From: Locusta migratoria | Taxonomy: Eukaryota; Arthropoda; Insecta; Orthoptera; Acrididae | Reading direction: 5' to 3' | Assembly: GCA_026315105.1 (NCBI GenBank) | Contig: CM048750.1 | Coordinates: forward strand, 111,073,297-111,137,296 | DNA: 64,000 nt | Part shown: positions 1-12,294 of the stretch, piece after piece | Layout: each line of letters begins with the position of its first letter | Position numbering within the stretch: the first letter of the stretch is position 1 | The notes under the pieces: model-generated | Database searches by the model: none | What the model was told of the DNA's origin: nothing | What the model saw: only the letters and a program-made list of their open reading frames with translations | Translations under genes and position numbers: made by a program

Positions 1-1473
1 GAACCCGAGCCACCTGCGTGGCAACCCATCACACTGTCCACTGAACAACAGAGGCAGACAATTCAACAATAAAATCATGGTAACTTGCAAATCACAAATA
101 AAAACAATGCTGCATTCCAAGTTGTGTGTTAGCAAGTTGTACGTGTGTTTGTGTGAATGGAACTGTGTACCATACTGGTGGCCAAAAGCTGTAAGTTGTG
201 TATATGTTATTGCCTTTTTTAATGTGCCAGTCTATGGCATGACAATCATCTTTAGGGTTAGTTGTAAGCCATGCCATTTGCTTGATATACACAAGCATAT
301 GCATAATTTGAAGAGATTCAATATGTAGATATAAGGGGCCGTCAAATAAAAACAAAACAGAGGAGAAAAAATTGATCACCAAAGCTGTTAATAAATTTAA
401 ATTTATCCCACTGTGATGAAAATACACAAATCTCCCTGATAATAGTACACCATCTAGGAAACAATGAGTTAAATGATGCAGAGAGGTAAACTTGTTAGAT
501 TGTGCTCAGAAAGCCATTGCATACCAAACTTTCATTAATAACTCAGGAATGAAGGATTTTTGGACATGTGTAGCTATGAACTTAATACCTGTACTTATTT
601 TTATGTAAGTGACCAGAGACAAAAGCCTGTAATTTTTAATTACCTGTATTATGAACTACCCAATTTTTCCCTTCATTGAGGATACGAGCTTCATATCCTC
701 ATTGATCCACCAAAACATGGAAAGATGGTAAAGTATTCTACAAATGGCTTATTTCGTAGCTGCTGAGTGGCAGTTATTTAAAAGCTGGGCTACCCTGTCG
801 AGTAGTCTAGTTGCCCCACCAAACCATCTCAAATGCTTAGACAGTTGTTACCTTCAATAAAATTTGGGATTAAGAAGCAAAAACTTAACTGTTTTTGGAA
901 ACTTTTGGTGGAAGACTGAAAAATGTCATGTAGGGTCTAAAAGTCAATTTAAGGTGACAGGCTTAATTGGGCTCTTAATTGAAATTAGTGATGACATCAA
1001 GGACGCTGTGCATACTATAGCTTGGAAAACAGATTTTACATACAATAAAAAATATGAATGACTAGGTATATGTTTTAATGTTGTACATGTAGTCATAAAT
1101 AAGACCCTATAAAATGTGTGTTGCATAAATTTTTAAACAAAATTAATGACACAGTAAAATGTTGAATAGTAGGAGCTGGAGTAGCAACACAATTTTTACA
1201 CCAGCTGACAGTTTGCAGTAGTACTGTCAAGCTACTTTTCTGAGCTCAACTTAATCTAGCAACAGCAGCTTTTTTAGAATTTTACTTAAACTGAAGATGG
1301 TTGTACGATTATTTCTAAAATTGCTCCATTTCATGTGGAAGGTATATGCTAACATAAATAAATAAATAAAAGTACTGTATTTACTTGGCTATAGTACCCG
1401 CCTTATTTTCATTTTTTTCTTAAATTGGGGAGGGTACTATAGGCCACAGAATCCTTGATGTCATCCCTAATTT

Positions 1474-1476
<3 letters not shown>
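1..1476. other. No gene seen; AT-rich intergenic or intronic DNA
   Basis: Short random ORFs only. Around 1372-1445 a motif resembling the end of an insect miniature transposon (GTATTTACTTGGCTATAG and its partial inverse GGGTACTATAGG) is visible, but no second end was found. Confidence 0.5.

Positions 1477-1550
<74 letters not shown>
1477..1550. repeat. (AC)n microsatellite
   Basis: About 37 uninterrupted AC dinucleotides. Confidence 0.97.
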
Positions 1551-1552
<2 letters not shown>

Positions 1553-1689
1553 TTTTTCATTGTGCCACAGTTTCCATCGCAAAAGTCTGAGCTGTCACAT
1601 TAATACAATTATCTGTTGCAAACTCAGCATTTCTTAATTTAATGATGCTGTAAAGCTAATTCTACCCTATCCCGTGCAAGTCTTCTCAC

Positions 1690-2290
1690 CTCAGAAAAAT
1701 AACTGAAACCTACATGCCTTTGAACCTTCATACCGTATTCTTTTGTCCGTCCCCATTTGCCCCAAACATTTCCCTCCAATGCTAAACTGTTGATTCCTTA
1801 ATGTCTCTGAAATTTTCCTAGTAACTGATCCCTTCTTTTGGTAAAAATACGGCATAGATTTCTTTTCTCCACAACTTTGTTCAGTACTTCCTGATTACTT
1901 GTGATCTAACCATTCAATCTTCAGCATTCTCTCATAGCACCAAATTTCAAAATCTATCATTTTAATGTCTGAACTGCTTATAGTCTACATTGCACTCCTG
2001 TACAAGTCTACACTCCAGACAAATGCCTTAAAAAAAGACCTCCGATCACTTAAATTAAGACTCACTGTCAACAAATTTCTCTTCTTCAGAAATTTATTTC
2101 TTCCCATAGCCATTCTGCATTTTATATCTTTTCTACATCGGCCATCATTTATTTTATTCAGCATAGCCTGATTTTCATAGTCAACATTCAATTACCCTTG
2201 TTTAACTCTTCTTAATGGTCATCTGACACTTTCCTTTCCAGAGAGCATACATTCTATTATAATGCTTTTCCATACTCTTACGAAGACTTT
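1690..2290 (-). pseudogene. LINE reverse transcriptase C-terminal relic
   Basis: Minus strand encodes a decayed stretch with IKCRMAMGRNKFLKK followed by SLNLSDRRSFFKAFVW. It is characteristic of the region after the catalytic RT motifs in arthropod LINEs (IxxRIAxAKxxF, NKK, LRKRLVKCYIWSV). No catalytic motif and no intact ORF remain. The clade is not resolved. Confidence 0.55.
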
Positions 2291-2399
2291 AAGGGTTGTT
2301 CAAAAGTATGTGGGAATTTCATAAAATACCTTTTTGGTGAGACGTGCCAACACAAAAGGAGTGCCTTATTTCTTTTCTAATGGAAATCCCAGGAAGGAT

Positions 2400-2579
2400 T
2401 CAACAATATTTTTTTTGTTAAGGATAGGTCCCTACTCACCACAGAGACGTCTAATGAGCTGCAGAAAGCGGACTATATTTTTGTGGATTGGTTGCTACTC
2501 ACCACAGAATTGTCTGATAAGCCTCAAAAAGGCACAAATAATAGAAAACAACTGCAAACCTAGCAGCCGGAGATGGCTG

Positions 2580-2638
<59 letters not shown>

Positions 2639-2640
2639 AA
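2400..2640. repeat. Duplicated CTACTCACCACAGA unit next to a (TG)n tract
   Basis: Two imperfect copies of a ~75-bp unit start near 2429 and 2503. Each has CTACTCACCACAGA followed by a GTCTRATRAGC-type stretch. They are followed by a GCAGCCGGAGATG junction motif seen elsewhere in the window and by (TG)n at 2582-2635. Probably the end of a non-autonomous element. Confidence 0.5.
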
Positions 2641-3479
2641 GTGGAGGCATCCACTGTTGTTTTACCAAACTTTGCTGGTAAACTAAACCGCCAGCATTAA
2701 ATCTGAAGTGTTGGAGCCTGCTATCCTCCCGTACTATGGAACCTACCAAATGCCACATGACAGAATAATGATGTGCAACAACTTCTTCATTGTCCATTTG
2801 ATTGAAACTTTCACTACAGTCTCCTTGTTCTCTCAATCTCTCCCATCGAAAACATTTGACTGACAATTGTAAAACAACTGGTCCAGGATACACCACCCAC
2901 TGCTACATCAAATTAACTCTAGCAACATGTGGAAGCAGTATGGACTGCTGTACCCCAACAACTACTCCAGGGCCTCTTTGATTTATTGTCAAGGAAGGCG
3001 TGTAACAGCAGTTGTAACCAGCAATGGTGGCAACACACAATACTGATTTCACATGGCATTTTAGTTTTAAATTTGTGAACTTTTAGGTTTTATCTTCCAA
3101 ATGACTTTCATCATGTTATCACCAGTCTTTATTGATAATGCATTTTCGATATCCAGTAGTGTACGTTTTCTCCACTGGAAATGAAGCTTTCTGCACCCAT
3201 AATGCAACAAGAAAGATGTTGGATACCCCAGCAGCAACTGCATCATCTTAGAACATTTCCATCCTTATTAAAATCACTTTTCAATACAACCACAAATGTA
3301 CTTAGTATTTTTATTTAATGGATTAATTCTTTAAGTAAAGAAGAGCACCATCAGAAAATGATTGATGTATAGTAGTTGCTGATTACGTTGTCAAGTACAA
3401 TAGTTAGATGTGGGATTTTATTTCTTTATTTATATTTATCATGTTCTGCAGGATCAAATTGAGGATTAAGTCTTAATGG
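2641..3479. other. No gene or repeat recognised
   Basis: Unique-looking AT-rich sequence with short ORFs only. Confidence 0.4.
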
Positions 3480-3518
3480 TCATGGAATGAGTTGGTACAT
3501 CAAATTGTCACAAAAGTC

Positions 3519-3833
3519 ACTAGTCTGTATGATTTCCATATCTTTTTCTATAGTGCTGGGCCTATGGTGTTCTTGTTTCAGGTGGTCGGCAAATGTTGAA
3601 TGGTTTGTGCCATACTTCCAGGCTCTGATGTGCTCTTTGTATCTGGTATCAAATGTTCTGCCAGTCATCCCAATATATATATTATGACTGGCAGAACATT
3701 TGATACCAGATACAAAGAGCACATCAGAGCCTGGAAGTATGGCACAAACCATTCAACATTTGCCGACCACCTGAAACAAGAACACCATAGGCCCAGCACT
3801 ATAGAAAAAGATATGGAAATCATACAGACTAGT
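3519..3833. repeat. Inverted repeat, 150-bp arms, 15-bp spacer
   Basis: Arms 3519-3668 and 3684-3833 are reverse complements with few or no differences. The palindrome duplicates part of the GIY-YIG coding region, so both strands read the same protein stretch. Confidence 0.93.
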
Positions 3834-3968
3834 AGAGACAGACACCTACTCCCCTTCCAAGAAAACCTCCACATACACAAAGCACTATCACACAACAAAC
3901 AACTACTAAATGACCAAATAAATATTGGAAAACAAACATTGTACAAAATAATTGATGAAATCACATAA
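3600..3968 (+). pseudogene. GIY-YIG endonuclease domain fragment (Penelope type)
   Basis: The peptide contains the GIY-YIG signature region (IYI-MTGRTFDTRYKEH), then the conserved HSTFADHLKQEHH segment and a Lys/Gln-rich tail to a stop at 3968. In the mirrored minus-strand copy (3480-3752) the core reads IYIGMTGRT, closer to the family consensus. In the plus copy the Gly is displaced by a small change at the palindrome spacer. The N-terminal RT that should precede it is absent, so this is a remnant. Confidence 0.7.
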
Positions 3969-4891
3969 AACATTCCCCGTCATGCCCGTAGCTATCTTAG
4001 ACTACTTCCACATCCCATTCCAGATACCACTACCAACACACCACAGCTAAGGTAAAATAAAATCACATAGCCATCTCTCCACTAAACACGAGACCCTCCG
4101 AACGTGTCACACATATTGATATAAAACTCCCAAACTTTTTCACTCCCTGCTAACAAACACTCAACCTGCTTCCCATCACTGTTACCCTACATCACATACC
4201 AGATTCAACAAAAAACACAACCCCCCCCCCCCCCAAACACACACACATCACACACATGCACACTACTTGCATTACCACCACCCAGGAGTTTAATATTAGT
4301 GCACCACACCTCATATCCATCACTTTTGTCCTCCATCTCACTTCACATCACACCTTACTACATCCAACCACCATTCAGTCATCTTTCCCTACTACTAAAC
4401 CCCCCACCAATAATAACAACAATTATAATAATATAATAGTAATTAAAAAAATAAAATAAAATAATAATAATTATAATAATGTTCCCATTAAATATATACA
4501 TGTATTATTCTGCCACTATTCCAATCTGCTTACATCAAAACCAAATACATCGAAACATAATTTATTATAAAACATAGAGAAAGAACTACATTTGTGAGGT
4601 TGGCAACACTCCAATAACACACTGAGCAGAATCAGTAAAAACAAAAACAAACACTTCTGATCTGTGAAAAACAACTATAAACAGTGAAACAGTGACAGTG
4701 AAAGTAGTGAGAAAACGACACAGCATGAAGAACCGGCGGTATTGCACTAAACAGACCGGCATTCCATGATGTGAAGCGAAAAGAAGACAAAATTTCCGTA
4801 AGTACCAAACATTAGGCCTACTTTTCAGGGTCCATTTAAGAACTGTTTTCGATCTAAACAAAAACCAAACTGTAGATTTCTATTATTTCAG

Positions 4892-4936
4892 ACCACTGAG
4901 GATGTTTTACATTCAATAAAACGAAACGCGTCTGGT
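4892..4936 (+). ncRNA. Hammerhead ribozyme-like motif
   Basis: Stem I ACCA (4892-4895) pairs with TGGT (4933-4936). The core CTGAGGA (4896-4902) fits CUGANGA. Stem II is GTTTT (904-908) with AAAAC (918-922). GAAA (4923-4926) is followed by CGCG and TC, which leaves a minimal stem III and a UH cleavage position. Minimal stem III hammerheads that act as dimers have been described in Penelope-like elements, which fits the neighbouring GIY-YIG domain. Confidence 0.55.
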
Positions 4937-5452
4937 GTGAAAAAATCGCATTTTATTGTAGTTGCAAAAGACGGAAAATCACTGCCATTCATAATAGTAT
5001 TTAATGCTTACAAATACAATACAATACAACATCTGGAAGTTATTTTTCATCATTTGTGTTTCCTTTTCGAAAGTGTACTTTTAAATAGAATGTCCTACTG
5101 AGAGAAGAGGTAAATTATAATCTTTAAGAATATAGTTATAAAATTCCAACAATGGAAGGTCCAGTAAGGAATGTTAATAATAATATGTGATAGAGAACAT
5201 CTCACCGTAAAGACGAACACTGAGCTGCCGACAGACACAAATAAGACATACACAATTCTAAATTTTCGGCCTCGGCCTTCCTCAGACAGAGAACACAGTC
5301 ACAATCACTCAGGCGCATTCATCCACACACATCACCCATCTTGGCCGCCCAACACAGTCTGACTCAGAGCAAGCAGAAGGGATGGGATTTGAGGTGGGGG
5401 AAGGAGCGGAGGAGGGGGGGGGGGTTGGGATACAACAAACAGAGGCGATGTC

Positions 5453-5827
5453 ATGCGAAAAATGCCGATGCCACCTCCCTGTAAACAAATATTCCTCACC
5501 ACACTCGAGCACTACCTTTTCCAAAGTCCTTCATACACCAAGCTCAATACCACCTTCCACATAGCCCTTGACAACTACTTTTCCTTTGATGGAAAAGTAT
5601 ACAAACAGATCCGCAGCACTGCAATGGGTACCCGTATGGCACCTTCCTATGTCAACCTGTTCATGGGCCATCTAGAGGAAACCTTCCTACCCTCCCAAAT
5701 CCACAAACCCCTGGTCTGGTTCAGGTTCACTGATGACATTTTCATGATCTGGACTCAAGGCCAGGACACCCTATCCTCAACCACCTCAACTCTTTCTCAT
5801 CCACCCATTTCACTTGGTCCTTCTTAA
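5453..5827 (+). pseudogene. Penelope-like reverse transcriptase fragment
   Basis: The ORF contains FDGKVYKQIRSTAMGTRMAP followed by SYVNLFMGHLEE and then WFRFTDDIFMIW. This order (TAMG.RMAPSYANLFM...E, then a Y/F-x-DD motif) is typical of Penelope-family RTs rather than LINEs. Here the catalytic box reads FTDD. Only about 125 residues of an RT that is normally several hundred long are present, and no thumb or GIY-YIG domain is attached. Confidence 0.75.
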
Positions 5828-6292
5828 CCCAACATGTCACCTTCCTGGATGTTAATCTGCCTCAACTTCAGATAACCTAACATCCTACAATCCATGACCC
5901 CCCCCCCCCCGTCCTCCTTCCCCTAAAATCCTACATTTCCTTCTGATTCATGCCCCTTTCCCTACTGTGTGCTTCCTGTTTATTAATTATATATACACAG
6001 TGCTTTTTTTCTAAAAAACAAAAAAGTTTGGGGTGGTACTCTGACATTATATATAATGGAGCAAAAATTACTGATAATTGAAGCATGGGATACGATCGTC
6101 AGATTTTACCCATGACATCAGCACGTTGAACTAAAAAAAAAACCACCACCCCTCCCCAAAGGTATTTCCTTTCCCGAGATTGGAATGGCTCCTAACCCAC
6201 TCCCTTAAAACCAGCATCCTTTCCTCCCCCCCCCCCCCCTCTCCTTCCCTGCTCTTTTTCTGGAGAAGCAACCTAAGGTTGTGAAAGCTCAG

Positions 6293-6294
<2 letters not shown>

Positions 6295-6333
<39 letters not shown>

Positions 6334-6350
6334 TGTTTGTGTTTGTGTGT
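6295..6350. repeat. (TG)n microsatellite
   Basis: TG tract ending in interrupted TTTGTG units. Confidence 0.95.
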
Positions 6351-6605
6351 CAACGAACTGGTGCCTTTTCGCCTGGTAACTCAAACATTCTTTACTTTGT
6401 ATATATATATAATATCTCTCTCATGATTCAGGCTGTTGAGTGGCCAGAGATGGCTGACGTGTGTGGATGAGTGTGCCTGAGTGATTTTTTGGCTGAGTCT
6501 CTGTCTGAGGAAGGCCAAGGCTGAAAGTTTAGACTTGTGTGTCTTTTATTTGTCTTTTGGTGGCTTAATTTTCGTCTTTACGGTGAGTTGTTCCCAATCT
6601 ACATA

Positions 6606-7324
6606 TTATTATTAGTTATAAAATTTCCTCAAAAGACATGTCCTTGAAATTCTACTTGACAAGTAAAATTCCTTTTACTGAATCCATAATCAAACGGTTC
6701 CTCTCTTTTGTCCACTGAGCAGTTATGAGAGAAAAACACATTCAGTAGAAGCATTGCTACCAGGAACAGCAAAGAAAAATTTGCAAATTTTCAAAATTTC
6801 AGAAAATGTTTAGATATTTTACAACTTTTAAACAAACACCACCACTGCTAGTCTAGCTGAGAGTTTTCGCTCAGTACTGTAGATTTGGCACAATTATTGA
6901 TGTTGCAGAATTGATCACAGTTTTGAATCATCTTTGTTTTGTAAATAATGCAGACATGAAAGAATGTTCTCAAAACAAATGTATTTTTAAGTCTTTGAGT
7001 TTAAGCCATTTTAAGCACTTTATTTCTTTCATTGGCTGCATCCACTTCCCACGACAAATTGACATAGTGTATATGTATAAATTATATATATGAGGTGTCT
7101 GTTCTTTCTGACACCACACCACACCACACCACACATATAAGTTTTGTATAATTTTCCGATGATGGGCAATGATCCTTCATTCAGCGTGGGGGCACTCCTA
7201 GGCCCTTACTCTTACGGGAATCAGTACTAAGTTACTAAGAGTTTGAGTTCTAGTGGACAGGGTGAAGTTGCAAATTTGTACCTGAAGGGAAACCTGCTTG
7301 AGTAATTCCGTGCAGGTATGATGA
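6606..7324. other. No gene recognised; short ACACC array
   Basis: AT-rich. At 7112-7133 there are four tandem CACAC/ACACC units. Nothing else recognised. Confidence 0.4.
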
Positions 7325-7410
7325 TCACTGTGTCCCCAGTCGTGTAGGGGTCAGCACAACTGCCTAGAAAGCAGGAGACGTGGGTTCAAATCCCGGCTGG
7401 GTACACATTT
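7325..7410 (+). repeat. tRNA-derived SINE head
   Basis: tRNA-like fold. A B-box-like stretch GGGTTCAAATCCC lies in a T arm, an anticodon-like stem CTGC/GCAG surrounds loop CTAGAAA, and a D-arm-like GTGTAGGGGTCAGCAC precedes them. Acceptor pairing is poor, and the sequence abuts a LINE 3' end, so a retroposed copy is more likely than a functional tRNA. Confidence 0.6.
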
Positions 7411-7429
7411 TTAAACTTTACCCATTAAC

Positions 7430-7700
7430 AGTTCTACATCTACATCGATACTCTGCAAATCACATTCAAGTGCCTGGCAGAGGGTTCATTAACCACTTTC
7501 ATAACTTTTCTCTACCGTTCCATTCTCTAATAGCGCGCGGGAAGAAAGAACACCTAAATCGTTCCATTTTCGATCTGATTTCTCTTATTTTATTGGGATG
7601 GTCATGTCTAGTAACATTTTCTTCAACAGTTACATCACTGGTAGTGAACCTCGTGAAAAAATATGTAGCCAGTTGTGTGCACCTTATACTTAGGTGCAAT
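7430..7700 (-). mobile_element. CR1-like LINE 3' end fragment
   Basis: Reverse complement of the same 3' tail seen at 50340-50520: the ...GGCACTTGAATGTGATTTGCAGAGTATC block. It encodes a remnant KIREIRSKMERFRCSFFPR that matches the last residues of the LINE ORF2 elsewhere in the window (HKIREIRARMEAYRHSFFPR). Confidence 0.75.
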
Positions 7701-8057
7701 TGTGCAACACTGAAACTCGTCAGATGATGAAATTAGAACTTTATTACCAAAAATTCCGGCCGGCTAGTAAAAAAAAAAGCTGGACATGTCGGGAAAAGCA
7801 GGACGGTTGGTAAATCTAGCTGAAAAGCATATCATTTATATAAATGAGTAATAACAGTGCCCCCCCCCCCCCACACACACACGTGTGCTCCATTGTGAGT
7901 GAATATCACAGCCATTTGCAACACTGCAGATGATCACATTCTGCTGTCTGTTATTAAAGTAAGAGGTGAACAAATTGTGAGCTACTTCCCTTATTCTACT
8001 GTAACAATATTTTGTGATCAATACAACCAAATGCTTTTGTTAAATAAAAGAATACGC
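7701..8057. other. No gene recognised; poly-C run
   Basis: Contains a run of 12 C followed by CACACACAC near 7861-7880. Otherwise unassigned. Confidence 0.4.
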
Positions 8058-8520
8058 CTAGTGTTTGCAGTTTTTTATTAATTTCATGAAATCCCTCACA
8101 GAGAAAAGTGAATATAGCATTTTTGTAGTTAAATCACTTATGAAATCAAACTGTACATTTGACAGCAAATTATGGAAACTGAAATGATCAATTAACCTCG
8201 AATGCATTGCCTGATCAAAAACTGATGACACAGAAATATGTCTAGAGTTTTCTACATTATCCTTTTCTCCCTGTTTAGAAAGTAGTTTCATTACCAAGTA
8301 CTTCAACCTGTCAAGAAACCAACCATTCCAAAGGGAAAAATTACAAATATGGCCAAGTATTGGGTTAACAGAAGCGGAATAATACTTGAGTATTCTGCTA
8401 GATACCCCTTAGTCTTTAGTGATTTAATTATTAACTCAATCTCTCTGTTGTCAGTATAACATCCTAATATTGTCAGACATCCTTTTCCTGGTGAAGTGCA
8501 GTAACTCGGCATTTAAGTTA
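8058..8520 (-). pseudogene. LINE reverse transcriptase relic
   Basis: Two adjacent minus-strand frames. The downstream one reads NSRHISVSSVFDQAMHSRLI, the RT 'NYRPISLLSxxSK' segment, followed by the DHFSFHNLLSNVQFDF stretch corresponding to QxGFR. The upstream frame (8303-8512) fits the preceding fingers region. Broken by stops and a frameshift. No catalytic DD box. Confidence 0.6.
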
Positions 8521-8649
8521 TTGGAAGACCATGTCTACAGTAATCCAGATTTGCATAAGTGTTGGTTCAAGAACTAACCCCTCAATCAAGTCACACTAAT
8601 ATTTTATGGGATTTGTGTCAGGTGACCTGGCTGGTCTAATCATTTGCAG

Positions 8650-8890
8650 GAATTGGACAAAATTCTTTTCAAACCAACGTCCCGTCGACAGTGTGGTCAT
8701 TACAGACAGAGCTCATACTCTTATTTTTGGTAAAGGATGTTGAGGGAAATTGGCTGTGCCCTTTCCAAAGCAACCATCCTGGCATTTCCCTGGAGTGATT
8801 TAGGGAAATCATGGAAAACCTAAATCTGGATGGCTGCAGGTGGATTTGAACCAGCATCCTCCCGAAAACGAGTACACTGTGTCACCTCAC
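8650..8890 (-). repeat. tRNA-derived SINE copy
   Basis: Shares GAAATTGGCTGTGCCCTTTC, CCTGGAGTGATTTAGG and GGAAAACCTAAATC blocks with the copy at 24290-24460. The right part (GATTTGAACCAGCATCCTCC) is a reverse-complement tRNA B box. Confidence 0.65.
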
Positions 8891-10150
8891 TTAGTGTTGT
8901 CTTTTAGCACTGACGACTCTATACAGTGCTGCTGCTCTGAGTCATGAAGTGCTGGCTATGGTCTCAGAATATTGAATTCCTAATGACTTCTAAAATGGAA
9001 TGTCCCATGCCTCTAATGTCAACTAGAGGTCTGCATTCAACATTTGTTAATTCCCAAGGTGCATCCATATTCATGTCAGAAACCTTTTCACATAAATTAC
9101 AGCAGTAAAAATGACAGCTTTGCCATACCATGTGTATGCGGTATTACTGGCACCTGTATTGGTGCCTATCACAACCCAATAATTTTTGTCACCTCAGTGG
9201 AATCAGCAACTACTATACTTTATCCATTTTCTTATGATTCTTTTCTTCCATGAGCGAAACAAGTAAATAAAAACAATAAATAAGACTTGTGGATGTACTG
9301 AAAAGTTTGGATAGCAATTTTTTAATGTATCAAGAGTTTAAATATGCAACGAAGCAATGCCATTCAGGATAATATCACTGATCAGTTGCTTGTATTCTTT
9401 TCATGATAAGCAGTCTTGGCATGGTGCAGTAGTTCATAGCACATGCTGCCCTGTCAGCAATTCACTTCTTGTGTCCTAAACTTTTCTAACTGCCAATTGA
9501 GCCTTTCCTCTCTTTCTCTGCAGTATTAGTAAGGAAACCATGTTTCATCAAAGGATATGATACAGTTCAGGAAAGCCTCTCCTCCTCGACTCTTACCACC
9601 ACCTGTGATGTAATCTCAGAAAAAAGTGGTGCAGCAATCAACTTTCACAAGCTCATGCAGGGCATGAATATTGTCATCACTGACACAGATTGAGAAATGC
9701 CAGTAACTGATTTGATTTGCTACTTTTTCTTGGAAACTCCAGAAATTTACTCTATTTCACTGCTTTGTTGACAAGAAAACAAATATGTAGCCCAACTACT
9801 TCTTGTTCATTCATAGTGACATTGAAATGACAGATGTGAGTGTGTTTGCCATGAGTATAGATAACTTCACTTTATCCTCACATAAGCAATTCTCAACATT
9901 CCGCACAAAATAACAAAGTTTTGGTTTACATATGTAAGACTCTCAAACAACTTATTCCTTCTTCAATTAACAAATACTTTCCTCTGTGTGTAAAAAGATA
10001 TTGGGAGTTTCAAAGGACATCAAGATAGTGCTAAGCAGCACTTTTAAAGTGCATTTTTTTTATCTAGGTTCTAAAGCATCAAAATTTATAACAGGGACGG
10101 CTTGCTCTGAAGGGCCACACAGGCTTGGCCCCACTAAATATTTTGTGAAG
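8891..10150. other. No gene recognised
   Basis: No recognisable coding motif. The stretch 9300-9900 has faint coding-like composition but many stops on both strands, so I leave it unassigned. Confidence 0.35.
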
Positions 10151-10994
<844 letters not shown>

Positions 10995-11310
10995 AAAATT
11001 AAGTCAGTTATGAGCTGCAATGCTTTCTTGACCATATTCGTTGACAGTATGAATACTATATTTCCCATATTTCGAACGAGCTATGCGGTATGGCATAAAT
11101 TAAGGTTATATTACAGACACTTCGGAACAATTCCAACATACTGTTGACGTGAACCTCACCAACAGAAGTAAGCATGATATTTACATTTTAGTGTAGTAAA
11201 GGACATCATGTCAGTTTCTAAAAGTTCAAGAGTCATTATCTTCACTAAGTTTGTCAGATTTCATTACTACTTAAAAACCTTCATAAATGTACCCAATATA
11301 ACATGGTGTT

Positions 11311-11311
<1 letters not shown>

Positions 11312-11354
<43 letters not shown>
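11312..11354. repeat. Poly-T tract
   Basis: 43 T, just downstream of the host exon at 11491-11733. No identifiable retroposon precedes it. Confidence 0.95.
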
Positions 11355-11357
<3 letters not shown>

Positions 11358-11490
11358 TTTTGAGTAAAAAATGTTCTCAACAAACAAACTTGGAAAATAA
11401 TAATAACTAAGTCTTAAATGTGTGGCTAAACAGTCATTTTCCTAAGCAGTCTAAACATTTATAGCAGACAAATACTAATTTAGTACTCAC

Positions 11491-11733
11491 AAGTTTTTCT
11501 GAGCGTTCTCCTGATGGTAGCCTTGCAACAGTAGCATCTGGTGAATCCTCGGGTGGAGGTGGTTGTGTGATCCAATTGTATTCACGTTTTTCTACAGGCA
11601 ACCCCCATCTCTCATACTCAAGAGACTGAGTGCGCAGAGTCTCGTAACAATCGAGGCACACCACAGCAAAGTCACCATTTTCTAACAGGAGACTCTTCTC
11701 AGGTTGTCTGTGGTACCGCAAGAAAGGGAAATC
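11491..11733 (-). CDS. Host gene exon, second half of Cys4 module E
   Basis: 243-nt exon (81 codons), phase 0 at both ends. The acceptor is TTTTTCCAG and the donor a consensus GTGAGT. The peptide starts DFPFL, matching the FPF patch of the other modules, reaches CLDC at about 554-557, then LEYERWG and a Pro/Glu-rich tail. The frame would run into a stop shortly past the donor, so more coding sequence must lie to the left of this exon. I see no convincing next exon before the left edge. Confidence 0.84.
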
Positions 11734-12294
11734 CTGGAAAAATTAATGTTACGTAAGCTCTTAGATATTGGCAAGATTAACATAGTACATTTATATGGCT
11801 TTGATTCTCTTAGTTTCTTGGTTGCTCACACTCCACAATTCACTTCAATATAAAGCTTTACTCTAGACATAAGCTAAATTTGTTTCATAAAAAAAGCTTC
11901 AATAAATGACAATTGGGTCTGCTACCAACACACATTTTGTAACTTTCATATTATTTATTTGAAGAAACTGCAAGACATCTTCAGTGATGGCTGCTTTTTA
12001 CTGCTGCTAAATAGCAACTTCCTTTGTGCACAATTGAAGTCATCTTATGGAGATCTTATTTGAATTCAGCACTTGCACAACCAAAACGATTTCAGATGTT
12101 ACAGTTTTCGGAGACTTCTAATGGTAATGAAACTGACTTTTCTGTGATGTGCTAAATTATTGGTGCTGCTTCAAGTGTCACTATGTCTGGGGACCAAACA
12201 GAAATTGGAGACCCCAATACGCTACAGCAAAACTGTTGCTAGAAATTGTCTTCCTCTACATTTAGTAATAGCACAAGCATTGGATTTCAAAGTC
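11734..12294. other. Intron of host gene, nothing recognised
   Basis: AT-rich intronic sequence. Only the T-rich acceptor region next to 11734 is functional-looking. Confidence 0.5.

Larger units (their letters stand above)
3480..4940 (+). mobile_element. Penelope-like element 3' part with palindromic tip
   Basis: Contains a GIY-YIG endonuclease domain (plus strand 3690-3968), an untranslated tail rich in C and A, and a hammerhead-like motif at 4892-4936 ending GAAACGCGTC. Penelope-like elements are known to carry GIY-YIG domains and hammerhead motifs in their terminal repeats. The left tip is an inverted duplication of the domain. The RT part is missing. Confidence 0.65.
5165..6605. mobile_element. 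Foldback element with inverted ends and a Penelope RT piece
   Basis: The left end (about 5190-5360) and right end (about 6440-6600) are imperfect reverse complements. Shared blocks include CACCGTAAAGACGA, the AGGAAGGCC hairpin and GTGTGGATGAGTGTG. Both ends carry CTGAGGA-hairpin-GAAA pointing outward (minus 5285-5264, plus 6505-6526). The interior holds an RT fragment, poly-C runs and (TG)n. Probably Penelope-derived and non-autonomous. Confidence 0.6.

Noticed and set aside
2495..2896. 133-aa minus-strand frame with Thr-His repeats
   Set aside because: Runs through a (TG)n tract and a dispersed repeat; no splice borders or motifs.
9300..9900. Possible decayed mariner transposase
   Set aside because: Faint coding-like wording only; no catalytic block or inverted ends could be shown.
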